Source of the DNA: an uncultured Muribaculaceae bacterium
GTDB lineage: Bacteria > Bacteroidota > Bacteroidia > Bacteroidales > Muribaculaceae
Assembly (NCBI GenBank): GCA_910584055.1
Contig: CAJTZS010000028.1
Location: 1-53,394 of the forward strand
Length of the DNA stretch: 53,394 bases
Reading direction: 5' to 3'
The notes below the pieces were generated by a model. The model did not search any database, had not been told where the DNA came from, and was given only the letters and a program-made list of their open reading frames with translations. Positions 25,557 through 34,714 of this stretch are shown piece after piece. Both the position numbers and the translations under genes were made by a program. Position 1 is the stretch's first letter. The number at the start of each line of letters is the position of its first letter.

Positions 25557-27566
25557 ATGAATCCGGATAAAAATAAAATATTTGATAAAAAAAATGCCGA
25601 AGAGAGGTTGAAAAACCTCGATGAATACGAATATAGGTCTGGAGACGACAGGGAGATGTGTGAGACTTTTTCTGCGAGTCTGGCCGGAAGCGGAAGAAAT
25701 ATCGATGAATTCGGAGGATTCGGCATCGAAATCAAGCCTGACAGGACGAAAGAGGATATTTTCAACAACCGTCCAGGTGAACAGCTCCGGGAGAAGATAC
25801 TGAATCTTCCGGAGCAACCGGGGGTCTATATGTATATCGACCGGACCGGGAAGGTCATTTATGTGGGAAAGGCGAAACGGCTCAAGCGGCGCGTTTCGTC
25901 TTATTTTAATCGCCGGCATGATTCCACGCGGACCAATCTCCTTGTGCGGAACATCGTGGACATGCGTTTCATTGTCGTGGCTACTGAAGAGGATGCTTTG
26001 CATCTTGAGAACGCGATGATCAAAGAATATCAGCCGCGTTATAATGTCCTGCTTAAAGATGATAAATCCTATCCATGGATAGTCGTGACCAAAGAGCTCT
26101 ATCCCCGTGTATTCATGACTCGCGAGAAGGGGATTCACGGCCGTTATTACGGACCTTATGCCAACCAGGCAGCGGCGAAGGTTGTGCTCCAGCTGATACG
26201 AGAGATCTATCCTTTGCGTAGTTGCCGGCATATGCTCGATGAAAAGGGGATTGCCCGGAACAAGTTTTCTCTCTGTCTTGACTATCATATTCACAAATGT
26301 CTCGGTCCTTGCCGGGGTCTTGTCAGTCCGGACGGGTATGGAAAATATATTTCGAGGGTGCGTCAGATTCTCAATGGCGAAACTGTCGAGCTCGAACGGA
26401 TGCTGAAAGATGAGATGTCGAAACTTAGCGACGAGTGGAAATTCGAGGAGGCGCAACTTGTCAAAGAGAAGTATGAGGCTGTAAGGAAATATAACGCGAA
26501 AAGCGTGATCGGGGAAGCCTCTGAGGGGAGTGCCGACATGTTTGCGTATGTGGAGAATGAAGATAGGGCGTTCGTCAATTTCATGCACCTTAACAGGGGG
26601 GCGGTGACGCAGAGCCTCAACCTCGAATACCGCCGTCAGAAAAATGACGTGACCCGCGAAGAGATACTATCCATGGCTATAGCGGAAATAGCTGAGAGGT
26701 TTGACCGGGATTTCACGGAGGTGATAGTGCCGTTCCTCCCCGATGTTGAATTTGAGGGTGTGAAGTTCCTGGTGCCGACACGAGGTGAGAAGAAAAAGGT
26801 TCTTGATGTCGGGATCAAGAATGCCACTCAATATATGCATGACGTAGAGAAACAGGCTGAGAAGTTGAATCCCGAGCGCGGGGTGGAGAAACTGATGGCA
26901 CAGATGAAAAGTGATTTCAGGCTCGAAGTTGAGCCGCGTCATATAGAATGCTTCGACAACTCGAACATCCAAGGCACGAATCCGGTGGCGAGCTGTGTTG
27001 TTTTTCGCAACGGGAAGCCGGCCCGTAGGGATTACCGCCATTTCAATATCAAGACAGTTGTCGGTGCCAACGACTTTGCATCTATGAAGGAAGTGCTTCA
27101 CCGCCGCTATACCCGCATGATGGCAGAAGGAGAGCCGTTGCCGCAGATGGTGGTTGTGGATGGAGGCAAAGGACAGCTTAGTGCCGCGGTGGAAGCTTTC
27201 GACGAGATGGGAATCCGAGGGGAGGTAGCGTTAGTGGGAATAGCCAAACGTCTCGAAGAAATATATTTTCCCGGAGATTCATTGCCATTGTATATCGACA
27301 AGAAGTCGCAGAGCCTCAGGGTGATACAGGCACTGCGCGATGAAGCGCACCGCTTCGGGATAACGCATCATCGTAACAGGCGCAGCAAATCTCAGACTGT
27401 CAGTGAGTTGGACTCGATAAAGGGGATTGGCTCGGCAACGTCAGCTTCTTTGATGAAAGAATTTAAAAGCCTCAAGAGGCTCAAAGAAGCCTCGATTGAA
27501 GAGATAACGGCAATTATCGGCAAAGCCAAGGCGGGTGTGATTTACGCGCATTTTCATTCCGAATGA
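25557..27566 (+). CDS. uvrC: UvrABC excinuclease subunit C
   Basis: Makes the two incisions in nucleotide excision repair. The 669-residue protein has the GIY-YIG domain from about residue 83 (PGVYMYIDRTGKVIYVGKAK), a Cys-rich YHIHKCLGPCRG segment, the UVR motif near EEAQLVKEKYEAV, an RNase H-like endonuclease domain (IECFDNSNIQGTNPVASCVV, VVVDGGKGQL, DEAHRFGITHHR) and C-terminal helix-hairpin-helix repeats. The 80 residues ahead of the GIY-YIG domain are an extra charged segment; the only other in-frame start before it is Met34 (25656). Confidence 0.95.
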   Translation: MNPDKNKIFDKKNAEERLKNLDEYEYRSGDDREMCETFSASLAGSGRNIDEFGGFGIEIKPDRTKEDIFNNRPGEQLREKILNLPEQPGVYMYIDRTGKVIYVGKAKRLKRRVSSYFNRRHDSTRTNLLVRNIVDMRFIVVATEEDALHLENAMIKEYQPRYNVLLKDDKSYPWIVVTKELYPRVFMTREKGIHGRYYGPYANQAAAKVVLQLIREIYPLRSCRHMLDEKGIARNKFSLCLDYHIHKCLGPCRGLVSPDGYGKYISRVRQILNGETVELERMLKDEMSKLSDEWKFEEAQLVKEKYEAVRKYNAKSVIGEASEGSADMFAYVENEDRAFVNFMHLNRGAVTQSLNLEYRRQKNDVTREEILSMAIAEIAERFDRDFTEVIVPFLPDVEFEGVKFLVPTRGEKKKVLDVGIKNATQYMHDVEKQAEKLNPERGVEKLMAQMKSDFRLEVEPRHIECFDNSNIQGTNPVASCVVFRNGKPARRDYRHFNIKTVVGANDFASMKEVLHRRYTRMMAEGEPLPQMVVVDGGKGQLSAAVEAFDEMGIRGEVALVGIAKRLEEIYFPGDSLPLYIDKKSQSLRVIQALRDEAHRFGITHHRNRRSKSQTVSELDSIKGIGSATSASLMKEFKSLKRLKEASIEEITAIIGKAKAGVIYAHFHSE

Positions 27567-27642
27567 GAACCAAATCCCCCGACTCCGGTGTTTTATTTAT
27601 GGGGCGAGATAGGTAAGATGTACACACAAAAAAATTGATATT

Positions 27643-28401
27643 ATGAAAAAGACAAGATTTATGAAGGGCACAGTTGTTGCTCTGGCGGCGGCCATGATGT
27701 TGTCTGGCTGCTCATCGATAAAGAACACTTGGGACGGAATGAGTCAGACGGGTCAGGGCGCCACCGCCGGCGGCACACTCGGAGCGGCTGTCGGAACCGG
27801 TGTCGGAGCCTTGATTGGAGGCGGCAAAGGAACCTGGATCGGTGCTCTCGTGGGTGGAGCACTCGGTGCCGGAACCGGCGCGTTGGTCGGTAACCATATG
27901 GACAAACAGAAGAAGGCGCTCGAAGAGCAGCTTTCGCAGATGCAGGCTCAACAGAACCAGAACTCGCAGGATATACAAGACATCAAGGTGCAGATGGTGA
28001 AAGACCGCAACGACCTTGACGCCATCAAGCTCGTGCTTGGCGATGCGATACTTTTCCCAACCGGGAAAAGCAACCTTTCGCAGGCGGCCGATGCAGCCCT
28101 CAGCCGTGTCGCTTACAATCTGAAGCAATTCCCCGACACCGATATCACCGTTGTGGGTTACACCGACAACACAGGCAGCGAACAGTTCAACCAGACGCTT
28201 TCGGAGAAGCGCGCCCAGAGCGTTGTGAATTATCTTGAATCGCAGGGTGTCTCAGCCGCACGCCTGAAGGCTGTGGGCATGGGGGAGAGTGATCCTATCG
28301 CCTCCAACTCCACGGTTGACGGTCGCGCACAGAACCGCCGCGTCGAGATGTTCATCACCGCGGACCAGAATATGATCAAGGAAGCGCAAGCGCAGAAATA
28401 G
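27643..28401 (+). CDS. OmpA-family lipoprotein with glycine zipper
   Basis: A 252-residue outer-membrane or periplasmic protein. Lipoprotein signal with lipid Cys23 (MMLSGC). A Gly-rich zipper (about residues 40-83: GGTLGAAVGTGVGALIGGG and repeats) is followed by a coiled coil rich in Gln (about 87-120). The OmpA peptidoglycan-binding domain (about 130-245) has the motifs GYTDNTG and NRRVE. Likely links the outer membrane to the cell wall. Monocistronic to judge from the repeat-filled spacers on both sides. Confidence 0.9.
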   Translation: MKKTRFMKGTVVALAAAMMLSGCSSIKNTWDGMSQTGQGATAGGTLGAAVGTGVGALIGGGKGTWIGALVGGALGAGTGALVGNHMDKQKKALEEQLSQMQAQQNQNSQDIQDIKVQMVKDRNDLDAIKLVLGDAILFPTGKSNLSQAADAALSRVAYNLKQFPDTDITVVGYTDNTGSEQFNQTLSEKRAQSVVNYLESQGVSAARLKAVGMGESDPIASNSTVDGRAQNRRVEMFITADQNMIKEAQAQK

Positions 28402-28423
28402 AGACTGAGTAGGGGATTGTGGC

Positions 28424-28528
28424 GATATAGGGCTAAATAGGGCTGTATAGGCATGGGGTGTCTATCGGCCCTATTCAGCCCTATACCGCCCTATACCGCC
28501 ATATTTCGGCCTATATCAGCCCTATAAT
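28424..28528. repeat. TATAGGGCT array with internal hairpin
   Basis: Copies of ATAGGGCT on the left (28424-28450) face inverted AGCCCTATA copies on the right (28468-28526). ATAGGGCTGTATAG at 28437-28450 pairs with CTATTCAGCCCTAT at 28471-28484 (13 of 14). It may also act as a terminator for the OmpA-like gene. The largest member of this repeat family in the window. Confidence 0.75.
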
Positions 28529-28542
28529 TCGAAGAAATTTTG

Positions 28543-28550
28543 TAACTTTG
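28543..28550 (+). promoter_or_regulatory. Putative -7 element of the SulP gene
   Basis: TAACTTTG fits TAnnTTTG and lies 64 nt upstream of the ATG; no good TTTG is found at the -33 distance. Confidence 0.45.
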
Positions 28551-28614
28551 CGGCAAATTTAGACAACAGGTAACAACTTAAGGTTGCGGGAGATCGGCTT
28601 CCGCGTGGTATTTT

Positions 28615-30333
28615 ATGAAGATTTTAGGTAAACCGGATTTTCATCCGGCATTGATTGAGGCGTGTCGCAATTACAGCGCCGCAAAGTTTCGCAGTGACCT
28701 GGTAGCAGGTATCGTAGTGGGTATCGTGGCCCTTCCTCTTGCAATCGCATTCGCCATTGCAAGCGGTGTAAGTCCCACGGTGGGTCTTATAACGGCCGTT
28801 GTCGGCGGTTTCCTTGTCTCGGCTTTCGGCGGCAACTCCGTTCAGATCGGTGGACCGACCGGCGCTTTCATCGTTATAATCTACAACATCATTCAGCTCT
28901 ATGGCCTTTCCGGACTTGCCATAGCTACATTTATGGCGGGCTGTATTCTGCTTCTGATGGGATTGTTCAAGCTTGGCACGGTCATAAAATTCATTCCTTA
29001 TCCGATTGTAGTGGGTTTCACAGCCGGTATCGCGCTCACCATTTTCTCAACGCAGATGCCCGACTTTTTCGGTCTCACCATCAGCGAGCCTGTGCCGGGA
29101 GACTTTATCGGCAAATGGCGCGTCTACATCGCCAATTTCAATACAATAGACATCACCACGCTTCTTGTCGGGGTGCTGTCGTTGCTTATCATCATCTTCA
29201 CTCCTAAGGTGTCGAAAAGAATCCCCGGGGCATTGACCGCCATTATCATTGTCACCGCCGCCGTATATGTGTTGCGCGAGATGTTCGGCATCACCGGTAT
29301 CCAGACCATCGGTGACCGCTTCGGCAATCTTACTCCCGCGCTTCCTCACGCCACACATATCGGTATCAATATGCAATCTATAAATCTCCTCCTTCCCTCT
29401 GCGTTTACAATCGCGATGCTCGGGGCCATCGAGAGCCTTTTGAGTGCCACCGTGGCTGACGGTAGGACCGGTGACCGCACCAACTGCAACACCGAGCTGA
29501 TCGGTCAGGGTCTTGCGAATGTTGTAGTGCCTATATTCGGTGGAATCCCCGTGACAGGGGCGATAGCCCGCACGATGACCAACATCACCAACGGCGGCCG
29601 GACTCCCGTTGCCGGAATAATTCACGCCATGGTGCTTCTCGCAGTGTTCATGTTTGCCATGCCGCTTATCAACCTTGTGCCAATGTCGTGTCTTGCCGCC
29701 GTGCTCATCATGGTCAGCTACAATATGAGCGGTTGGCGCACGGTGGTTGGGATGGTTAACAATCCTAAAGGGGATATATGGGTCCTCGTGGTTACTTTCC
29801 TCCTCACTGTGATTTTCAACCTAACGATCGCCATAGAGATCGGTCTGCTGCTCGCGGTGGTTGTATTCCTTCGCCGCATCACCGAGAATACCACCATCAA
29901 AGTGTACGGAGAGCAGCTTGACGCAGCCGCCGGCACCGACATGTCGAAGCACGAAGTGCTCGATCTCAAGCCCGGTGTATCGGTTTATGAAATCGACGGC
30001 CCCTTCTTCTTCGGGGCGGCAACCAAGTTCGATGAGATCGTGCGCCTCAGTCTTCAGGAGCGTCCGAAGGTGCGTATTATCCGTATGCGTAAAGTTCCGT
30101 TTATTGATTCCACCGGTATCCACAACCTTCAGATCCTTATCGAGTCTTCGCATAGGGAGGGGATACTGATAGTGCTTTCCGGCGTGCGCGACAATGTCCG
30201 TGCCGACCTGCACAAAGCCGGCATCGACCGTCTTATCGGCGATGAACATATCTGTGACCACATTTCCAAAGCGGTTGTGGTTGCGAATTCCCTCGTTGAA
30301 GAAGAATTGCAGGGAAAAATGGTTGCACTTTAA
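28615..30333 (+). CDS. SulP-family anion transporter with STAS domain
   Basis: An inner-membrane transporter of 572 residues with about 11-14 membrane helices (residues 30-425) and a C-terminal cytosolic STAS domain (about 445-560) carrying RKVPFIDSTGIHNL, like anti-sigma antagonists. The family motif region GLITAVVGGFLVSAFGGN and QIGGPTGAFIV is clear. SulP members move sulfate, bicarbonate or dicarboxylates; the substrate cannot be read from the sequence. Starts at ATG 28615. It stands alone between an OmpA-like gene and rnr. Confidence 0.9.
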   Translation: MKILGKPDFHPALIEACRNYSAAKFRSDLVAGIVVGIVALPLAIAFAIASGVSPTVGLITAVVGGFLVSAFGGNSVQIGGPTGAFIVIIYNIIQLYGLSGLAIATFMAGCILLLMGLFKLGTVIKFIPYPIVVGFTAGIALTIFSTQMPDFFGLTISEPVPGDFIGKWRVYIANFNTIDITTLLVGVLSLLIIIFTPKVSKRIPGALTAIIIVTAAVYVLREMFGITGIQTIGDRFGNLTPALPHATHIGINMQSINLLLPSAFTIAMLGAIESLLSATVADGRTGDRTNCNTELIGQGLANVVVPIFGGIPVTGAIARTMTNITNGGRTPVAGIIHAMVLLAVFMFAMPLINLVPMSCLAAVLIMVSYNMSGWRTVVGMVNNPKGDIWVLVVTFLLTVIFNLTIAIEIGLLLAVVVFLRRITENTTIKVYGEQLDAAAGTDMSKHEVLDLKPGVSVYEIDGPFFFGAATKFDEIVRLSLQERPKVRIIRMRKVPFIDSTGIHNLQILIESSHREGILIVLSGVRDNVRADLHKAGIDRLIGDEHICDHISKAVVVANSLVEEELQGKMVAL

Positions 30334-30352
30334 AGAAAATTTGGTAACTTTG
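30323..30352 (+). promoter_or_regulatory. Probable promoter of rnr
   Basis: TTG (30323-30325), 19 nt, TAACTTTG (30345-30352), overlapping the end of the SulP gene. The leader to the ATG at 30455 is G-rich, with GGAATGGGGATGGGA repeats. Confidence 0.55.
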
Positions 30353-30454
30353 GCGTTGTATATGTGGGGATAATGGGGTGGAATATGGCTGGATAGGGAG
30401 GAATGGGGATGGGACATGAATGGGGATGGGATATATGGACAAAAACGCAAGGTT

Positions 30455-32731
30455 ATGAAGAAAGCAAAAGATAACGGGGCGCGCCGGATGAAGAAACGCG
30501 AGCTTCAGCAGAAGATAATGGAGTTTCTGCTTAAGCAGAATAAGCAGTCGTTCAATTATAAGCAGATAGCTTTCGGGATTGATGCAACCAATCCCCAGAG
30601 CCGTCTGGACATCATCAATCTTCTCGATGAACTTGTGGCCACGGAGGAGATTCAGGAGGTCGGTCTTGGTAAATATAAGGCGTTCTCGAACCGCGGCACG
30701 GAGAATGTCGGTGTGTTCGTGCGCCGCAGCAACGGCAAGAACGCTGTCATCATCGATGACGAACAGATCATGGTTGCTGAGCGCAATTCGATGCATGCGC
30801 TCAACGGCGACAAGGTGCGCGTGATGGTTTCCGCCGCGCGTGCCGGTCGCGAACCTGAGGCGCAGGTTATTGAAGTTCTCGAAGCCAAGGAACAGGTGTT
30901 TATCGGTACGTTGAAGGTGGATAAGACTTATTCCGCCCTCGTCACCGATTCGAAATTCCTTGCCGCAGATATTATCATCCCCCGAAACAAGCTCAAAGGC
31001 GGAAAATCAGGAGATAAGGCTATCGCCCGTATCACATACTGGAAAGACGATGAGATGAACCCGCGTGGAGAGGTGGTGGATATCCTCGGCAAGAAGGGTG
31101 AGAACACCGCCGAAATGCATGCCATTCTCGCCGAGTTCGGACTGCCCTATAAGTATCCGGAGAATGTGGAGAAGGCGGCAGACAGAATCGATGCCGGTAT
31201 AACGCCGGAGGAGGTTGCGAAGCGTGAAGATTTCCGCAACGTCACAACATTCACTATCGACCCCCGCGATGCCAAAGACTTCGACGATGCCCTCTCCATC
31301 CGGCAGCTCGCCAACGGCAACTGGGAGGTGGGCGTTCATATAGCCGATGTGACGCACTATGTGCGTCCCGGTTCCATTATCGAAAAAGAGGCTGAAAAGC
31401 GCGCCACGAGCGTCTACTTGGTGGACCGCACCATCCCGATGCTTCCGGAACGTCTCTCGAACGGCATATGCTCCTTGCGGCCCGATGAAGAGAAGCTTAC
31501 GTTCTCCGCGATTTTCGAGCTTGACGGCAAAGCCAACGTGATTAACAGCCGTATAGGGCGCACAGTAATCAAGAGCGACCGCCGTTTCACGTATGAGGAG
31601 GCCCAGGAAATCATAGAGAAGAACGACAGGGGAGAAAAGGTTGAGGCGACAGATGCGCAGGGTAGGAAGAATTTCCCGCGCGAGATATGCACGCTCAATG
31701 AGCTGGCCAAGCATCTTCGCCGCCGCCGCTACGATGCGGGCGCGTTGGAGTTCGACCGTGCCGAGGTACGCTTCGAGATCGACGAGACCGGTAAACCCAT
31801 AAGCGTATATTTCAAGGAATCGAAAGATGCCAACAAATTGATAGAAGAGTTCATGCTCCTTGCCAACCTGACTGTGGCAGAATCGATAGGGAAAGTGCCG
31901 AAAGGTAAGAAAGCCAAATCGTTTGTATATCGTATCCACGACAATCCGGACCCGGAAAAAATCGGCAATCTTGCACTGATTGCTTCGCGGTTTGGCTATA
32001 AGGTAGCGACCGACGGACGAGCCAAGGAGATCAACAAGAGCGTGAACCGCCTTCTCAAAGACGTAAAAGGTAAAGGTGAGGAGAACATGCTTTCAATCCT
32101 CGCTATCCGTTCGATGGCAAAAGCCATCTACACTACCGACAATGTCGGTCATTACGGTCTTGCGATGGATTATTACACCCATTTCACCTCGCCGATACGT
32201 CGCTATCCCGACATGATGGTTCATCGCCTGATTGCCAAATATGCTGACGGGGGCAGGAGCGTTGACCGTATAAAATTGGAAGATGAGTGCAAGCATTCCT
32301 CCGATATGGAGCAACTTGCCGCCAACGCTGAACGCGCCTCCATAAAATACAAGCAGGTTGAATTTATGCAGGAGCGGTTGGGAGAGATTTACGACGGCGT
32401 GATTTCTGGAGTGACCGAATGGGGCTTTTATGTCGAGCTTACAGACTCTATGTGCGAAGGGTTAGTGCCCGTACGCGACCTTGCCGATGATTTCTATGAC
32501 TACGACGAGAAAAACTATTGTCTCATAGGTCGTCGCCATGGCACGAAATACACGCTCGGCGACAGGGTGAAAGTGCAGGTGGCGCGTGCCGACCTTGACC
32601 GCAAACAGCTCGACTTCGCCCTGATTTCAGACAGCGGCAACCCGAACAAACCTCTCGAACCCAATAAACCCGGCAAGCGTCATAATCCCTCGAAAACTAA
32701 AGGGAAGAAGGGGAGAAGGGGAAAAAGATAG
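30455..32731 (+). CDS. rnr: Ribonuclease R
   Basis: A processive 3'-5' exoribonuclease that degrades structured RNA. The 758-residue protein has an N-terminal winged-helix (KKRELQQKIMEFLLKQNK), cold-shock-type OB domains, the RNB catalytic domain with the metal-binding motif DPRDAKDFDDALS, HYTHFTSPIRRYPD near its end, a C-terminal S1 domain (YDGVISGVTEWGFYVEL) and a Lys-rich tail (KTKGKKGRRGKR). The ATG at 30455 was chosen because the in-frame codons before it fall in the G-rich repeat; Met at 30488 is another option. Confidence 0.93.
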   Translation: MKKAKDNGARRMKKRELQQKIMEFLLKQNKQSFNYKQIAFGIDATNPQSRLDIINLLDELVATEEIQEVGLGKYKAFSNRGTENVGVFVRRSNGKNAVIIDDEQIMVAERNSMHALNGDKVRVMVSAARAGREPEAQVIEVLEAKEQVFIGTLKVDKTYSALVTDSKFLAADIIIPRNKLKGGKSGDKAIARITYWKDDEMNPRGEVVDILGKKGENTAEMHAILAEFGLPYKYPENVEKAADRIDAGITPEEVAKREDFRNVTTFTIDPRDAKDFDDALSIRQLANGNWEVGVHIADVTHYVRPGSIIEKEAEKRATSVYLVDRTIPMLPERLSNGICSLRPDEEKLTFSAIFELDGKANVINSRIGRTVIKSDRRFTYEEAQEIIEKNDRGEKVEATDAQGRKNFPREICTLNELAKHLRRRRYDAGALEFDRAEVRFEIDETGKPISVYFKESKDANKLIEEFMLLANLTVAESIGKVPKGKKAKSFVYRIHDNPDPEKIGNLALIASRFGYKVATDGRAKEINKSVNRLLKDVKGKGEENMLSILAIRSMAKAIYTTDNVGHYGLAMDYYTHFTSPIRRYPDMMVHRLIAKYADGGRSVDRIKLEDECKHSSDMEQLAANAERASIKYKQVEFMQERLGEIYDGVISGVTEWGFYVELTDSMCEGLVPVRDLADDFYDYDEKNYCLIGRRHGTKYTLGDRVKVQVARADLDRKQLDFALISDSGNPNKPLEPNKPGKRHNPSKTKGKKGRRGKR

Positions 32732-32762
32732 GGGATGTGGAATAAGAAAATTGTTAAAAAAG

Positions 32763-32793
32763 TTGTAAGGGAAACAGAATCGCACTAAATTTG
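32763..32793 (+). promoter_or_regulatory. Promoter of the PUL regulator gene
   Basis: TTG (32763-32765), 20 nt, TAAATTTG (32786-32793). The start site would fall at about the ATG at 32799, so translation is either leaderless there or uses the internal Met at 32862. Confidence 0.6.
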
Positions 32794-32798
32794 CCGTG

Positions 32799-34481
32799 AT
32801 GAACACGACAACAGTGCGAAAATATAGATGTATCGGACCAAGGCCACTGCCGTTTGTAAGAATGGCGGCGGTCTTTGCTTGTATATTGACCTCGCTTTTC
32901 AGCAGTTTCGGTTCGAAGCCGGATTCGGTGCTGCGTGTTCTTGATTCCGAGCTTTCCCAATCATCATTGCTTAATGACAACAAAGAGCAGTATATATCAG
33001 GATTGCGTAAGCGGTTGGCAAAGGCTGCCGATGCCGATTCCCGCTTCTCCTTATGCAGCGAATTATACCGGGAATACAAGAATTTCCAGTATGATTCAGC
33101 TTTCTGTTATGCCAACAGGATGTATGCTATAGCTGCAGGAGATGCAGCAAGACATGAGAGACTTGCCTTGGCAAGGATTGCGCTGTTGGAGTGTTACAAC
33201 TCTGTCGGGCTCTTCAAGGAGGCGGACGACATGTTACGATCTATATCCGAGAGGGATATACCGACTGGGGGTCTCACGGATTATTACGGCATATTGATGA
33301 AGTATTACAGGAACATGAGTTCCTTTGCCGGAGCCGAATCCCCTATAGGGAAGTCATATATAGATTCCCTTGGAGTGTATGCCCGCAAGATATTGCGCAC
33401 CGCACCCAAGGATAGTTACGCACATGCCCATGCGGAAATTACCGTCAGGGAACTTGAAGGAATGCCGGTTCTGGAACTTGCCGAAGCTTACGGTTCATTG
33501 CCCGGCAGATTTGACATCGATGACCACGAACTGGCCGTGGTGCATTCGGAAACCGGTCGCCAATATTGGTTTGCCGGAGACAACCGTAAAGCCATCCTGC
33601 ATTTCGCACTTTCCGCCATTCATGACATACGCAGCTGCACGCGTGAGACTACGGCGGCCAAAGACCTCGCCAGCCTGATGCATGCCGATGGGCAGCTCGA
33701 ACGTGCGAACCGCTATATTCATCATGCGCTCGAAGATGCGGAGGCTTTCAACTCGCGTCTCAGGCAGATGGAGATCAACAGCGTCCTCCCTTTGATAGAG
33801 ACCACACGCTATGGCCGGGCATCGCGGCGCAACGCATTGTTGATAGGCGTTGTCATAACCATCGCGGGTCTGTTGCTCCTTTCATTATGGCTCTTCTTCA
33901 AATTGAGGAGACGGAATCGCTGTCTTGCAGAATCTCATGAAGATATACGGCGGAAGACCGAGGCATTGCAGGAGAGCAACGATACCTTGAAAGACCTTAA
34001 CAGGCGTTTGAAGGAGACGGGAGAGATCAAGGATCAATATATAATTCAGTCCCTTATCGGTAATACCGACTTTATCGGGGAGGTGGAGGGTAAAGTGAAA
34101 CGTGCCGTTGCCAAGCTGAAATCGCGCCAGTATGACGAGGTTGCGCGTATTCTTCATGAGACCGGTACAAAAGACGAACGCGAGCGGATGTATTCATCGT
34201 TCGACAGTGCCTTCCTGAAACTTTTCCCCAATTTTCCGGAAGAATTCAATGCCCTTTTTCCTGAAGAGGAGAGGATGGAGATAGATGAAGGGAAAGGACT
34301 TCCTACAGAAGTAAGGATTTATGCGCTCATGCGTCTTGGCATAGACAATGCAGCCGAAGTTGCCAAATATCTCAACCTGTCGGTAAATACAGTTTATGTA
34401 TATAAAACAAGGCTGAAATCGAAATCAAATGTATCAAAAGATGATTTCGACAGATGCGTGATGCAGATACCAAAGCCGTGA
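32799..34481 (+). CDS. DUF6377-type membrane-bound TPR/HTH regulator
   Basis: A 560-residue protein with an N-terminal membrane signal (about residues 20-40), a periplasmic all-helical TPR-like region (about 45-340), one membrane span (about 345-367, LLIGVVITIAGLLLLSLWLFF), a cytosolic coiled coil (about 370-410) and a C-terminal domain ending in a LuxR-like helix-turn-helix (ALMRLGIDNAAEVAKYLNLS followed by VNTVYVYKTRLKSKS). This is the layout of DUF6377-type regulators that often sit beside susCD pairs. It lies immediately upstream of the PUL on the same strand, with its own promoter, and is the likely sensor-regulator. If the Met at 32862 is used, the signal peptide is shorter and more typical. 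Confidence 0.8.
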   Translation: MNTTTVRKYRCIGPRPLPFVRMAAVFACILTSLFSSFGSKPDSVLRVLDSELSQSSLLNDNKEQYISGLRKRLAKAADADSRFSLCSELYREYKNFQYDSAFCYANRMYAIAAGDAARHERLALARIALLECYNSVGLFKEADDMLRSISERDIPTGGLTDYYGILMKYYRNMSSFAGAESPIGKSYIDSLGVYARKILRTAPKDSYAHAHAEITVRELEGMPVLELAEAYGSLPGRFDIDDHELAVVHSETGRQYWFAGDNRKAILHFALSAIHDIRSCTRETTAAKDLASLMHADGQLERANRYIHHALEDAEAFNSRLRQMEINSVLPLIETTRYGRASRRNALLIGVVITIAGLLLLSLWLFFKLRRRNRCLAESHEDIRRKTEALQESNDTLKDLNRRLKETGEIKDQYIIQSLIGNTDFIGEVEGKVKRAVAKLKSRQYDEVARILHETGTKDERERMYSSFDSAFLKLFPNFPEEFNALFPEEERMEIDEGKGLPTEVRIYALMRLGIDNAAEVAKYLNLSVNTVYVYKTRLKSKSNVSKDDFDRCVMQIPKP

Positions 34482-34538
34482 AATGACAGTATGGATGATT
34501 CGGGTCATCTTGAAAAGCACTTGAAAACAGTTCTTGCA

Positions 34539-34646
34539 AATCTTAATTAACGTAATCTTGCATTAATTATAAGTTGCTTGTTTTAAATGAAATAAATAAA
34601 AATATAATCTTAATTCTCATTTAAATCTCTTGCGGGAATTAAGATG
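34539..34646. promoter_or_regulatory. AATCTTAATT motif cluster at the susC promoter
   Basis: AATCTTAATT occurs at 34539-34548 and 34606-34615 in direct orientation, and inverted (9 of 10) at 34637-34646. The second and third form a perfect 10-nt inverted repeat (34607-34616 with 34636-34645) that straddles the -33 position and enters the promoter spacer. A candidate operator for the adjacent regulator. Confidence 0.55.
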
Positions 34647-34659
34647 AAGGCTAATTTTG
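34630..34659 (+). promoter_or_regulatory. Promoter of the PUL (susC onward)
   Basis: TTG (34630-34632), 19 nt, TAATTTTG (34652-34659), leaving a leader of about 50 nt before the ATG at 34715. The -33 element is imperfect (CTTG), fitting an activated promoter. Confidence 0.7.
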
Positions 34660-34714
34660 TGACATCAACCTTACGCAAAATTAGAAATAACAAAATACCA
34701 AAAAAACTTAACTC

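Noticed and set aside
25551..26588. Long minus-strand open frame (345 codons) opposite uvrC
   Set aside because: Antisense shadow of uvrC; composition is His/Ile/Phe-rich without domain signatures.
30360..30450. G-rich GGAATGGGGATGGG stretch as a G-quadruplex regulator of rnr
   Set aside because: G-runs are interrupted and degenerate, and the family resembles other low-complexity spacers in the window; no positive evidence for a quadruplex.
34482..34714. Invertible promoter upstream of susC
   Set aside because: The 10-nt inverted repeats at 34607 and 34636 are only 19 nt apart and no recombinase gene is near; an operator fits better.
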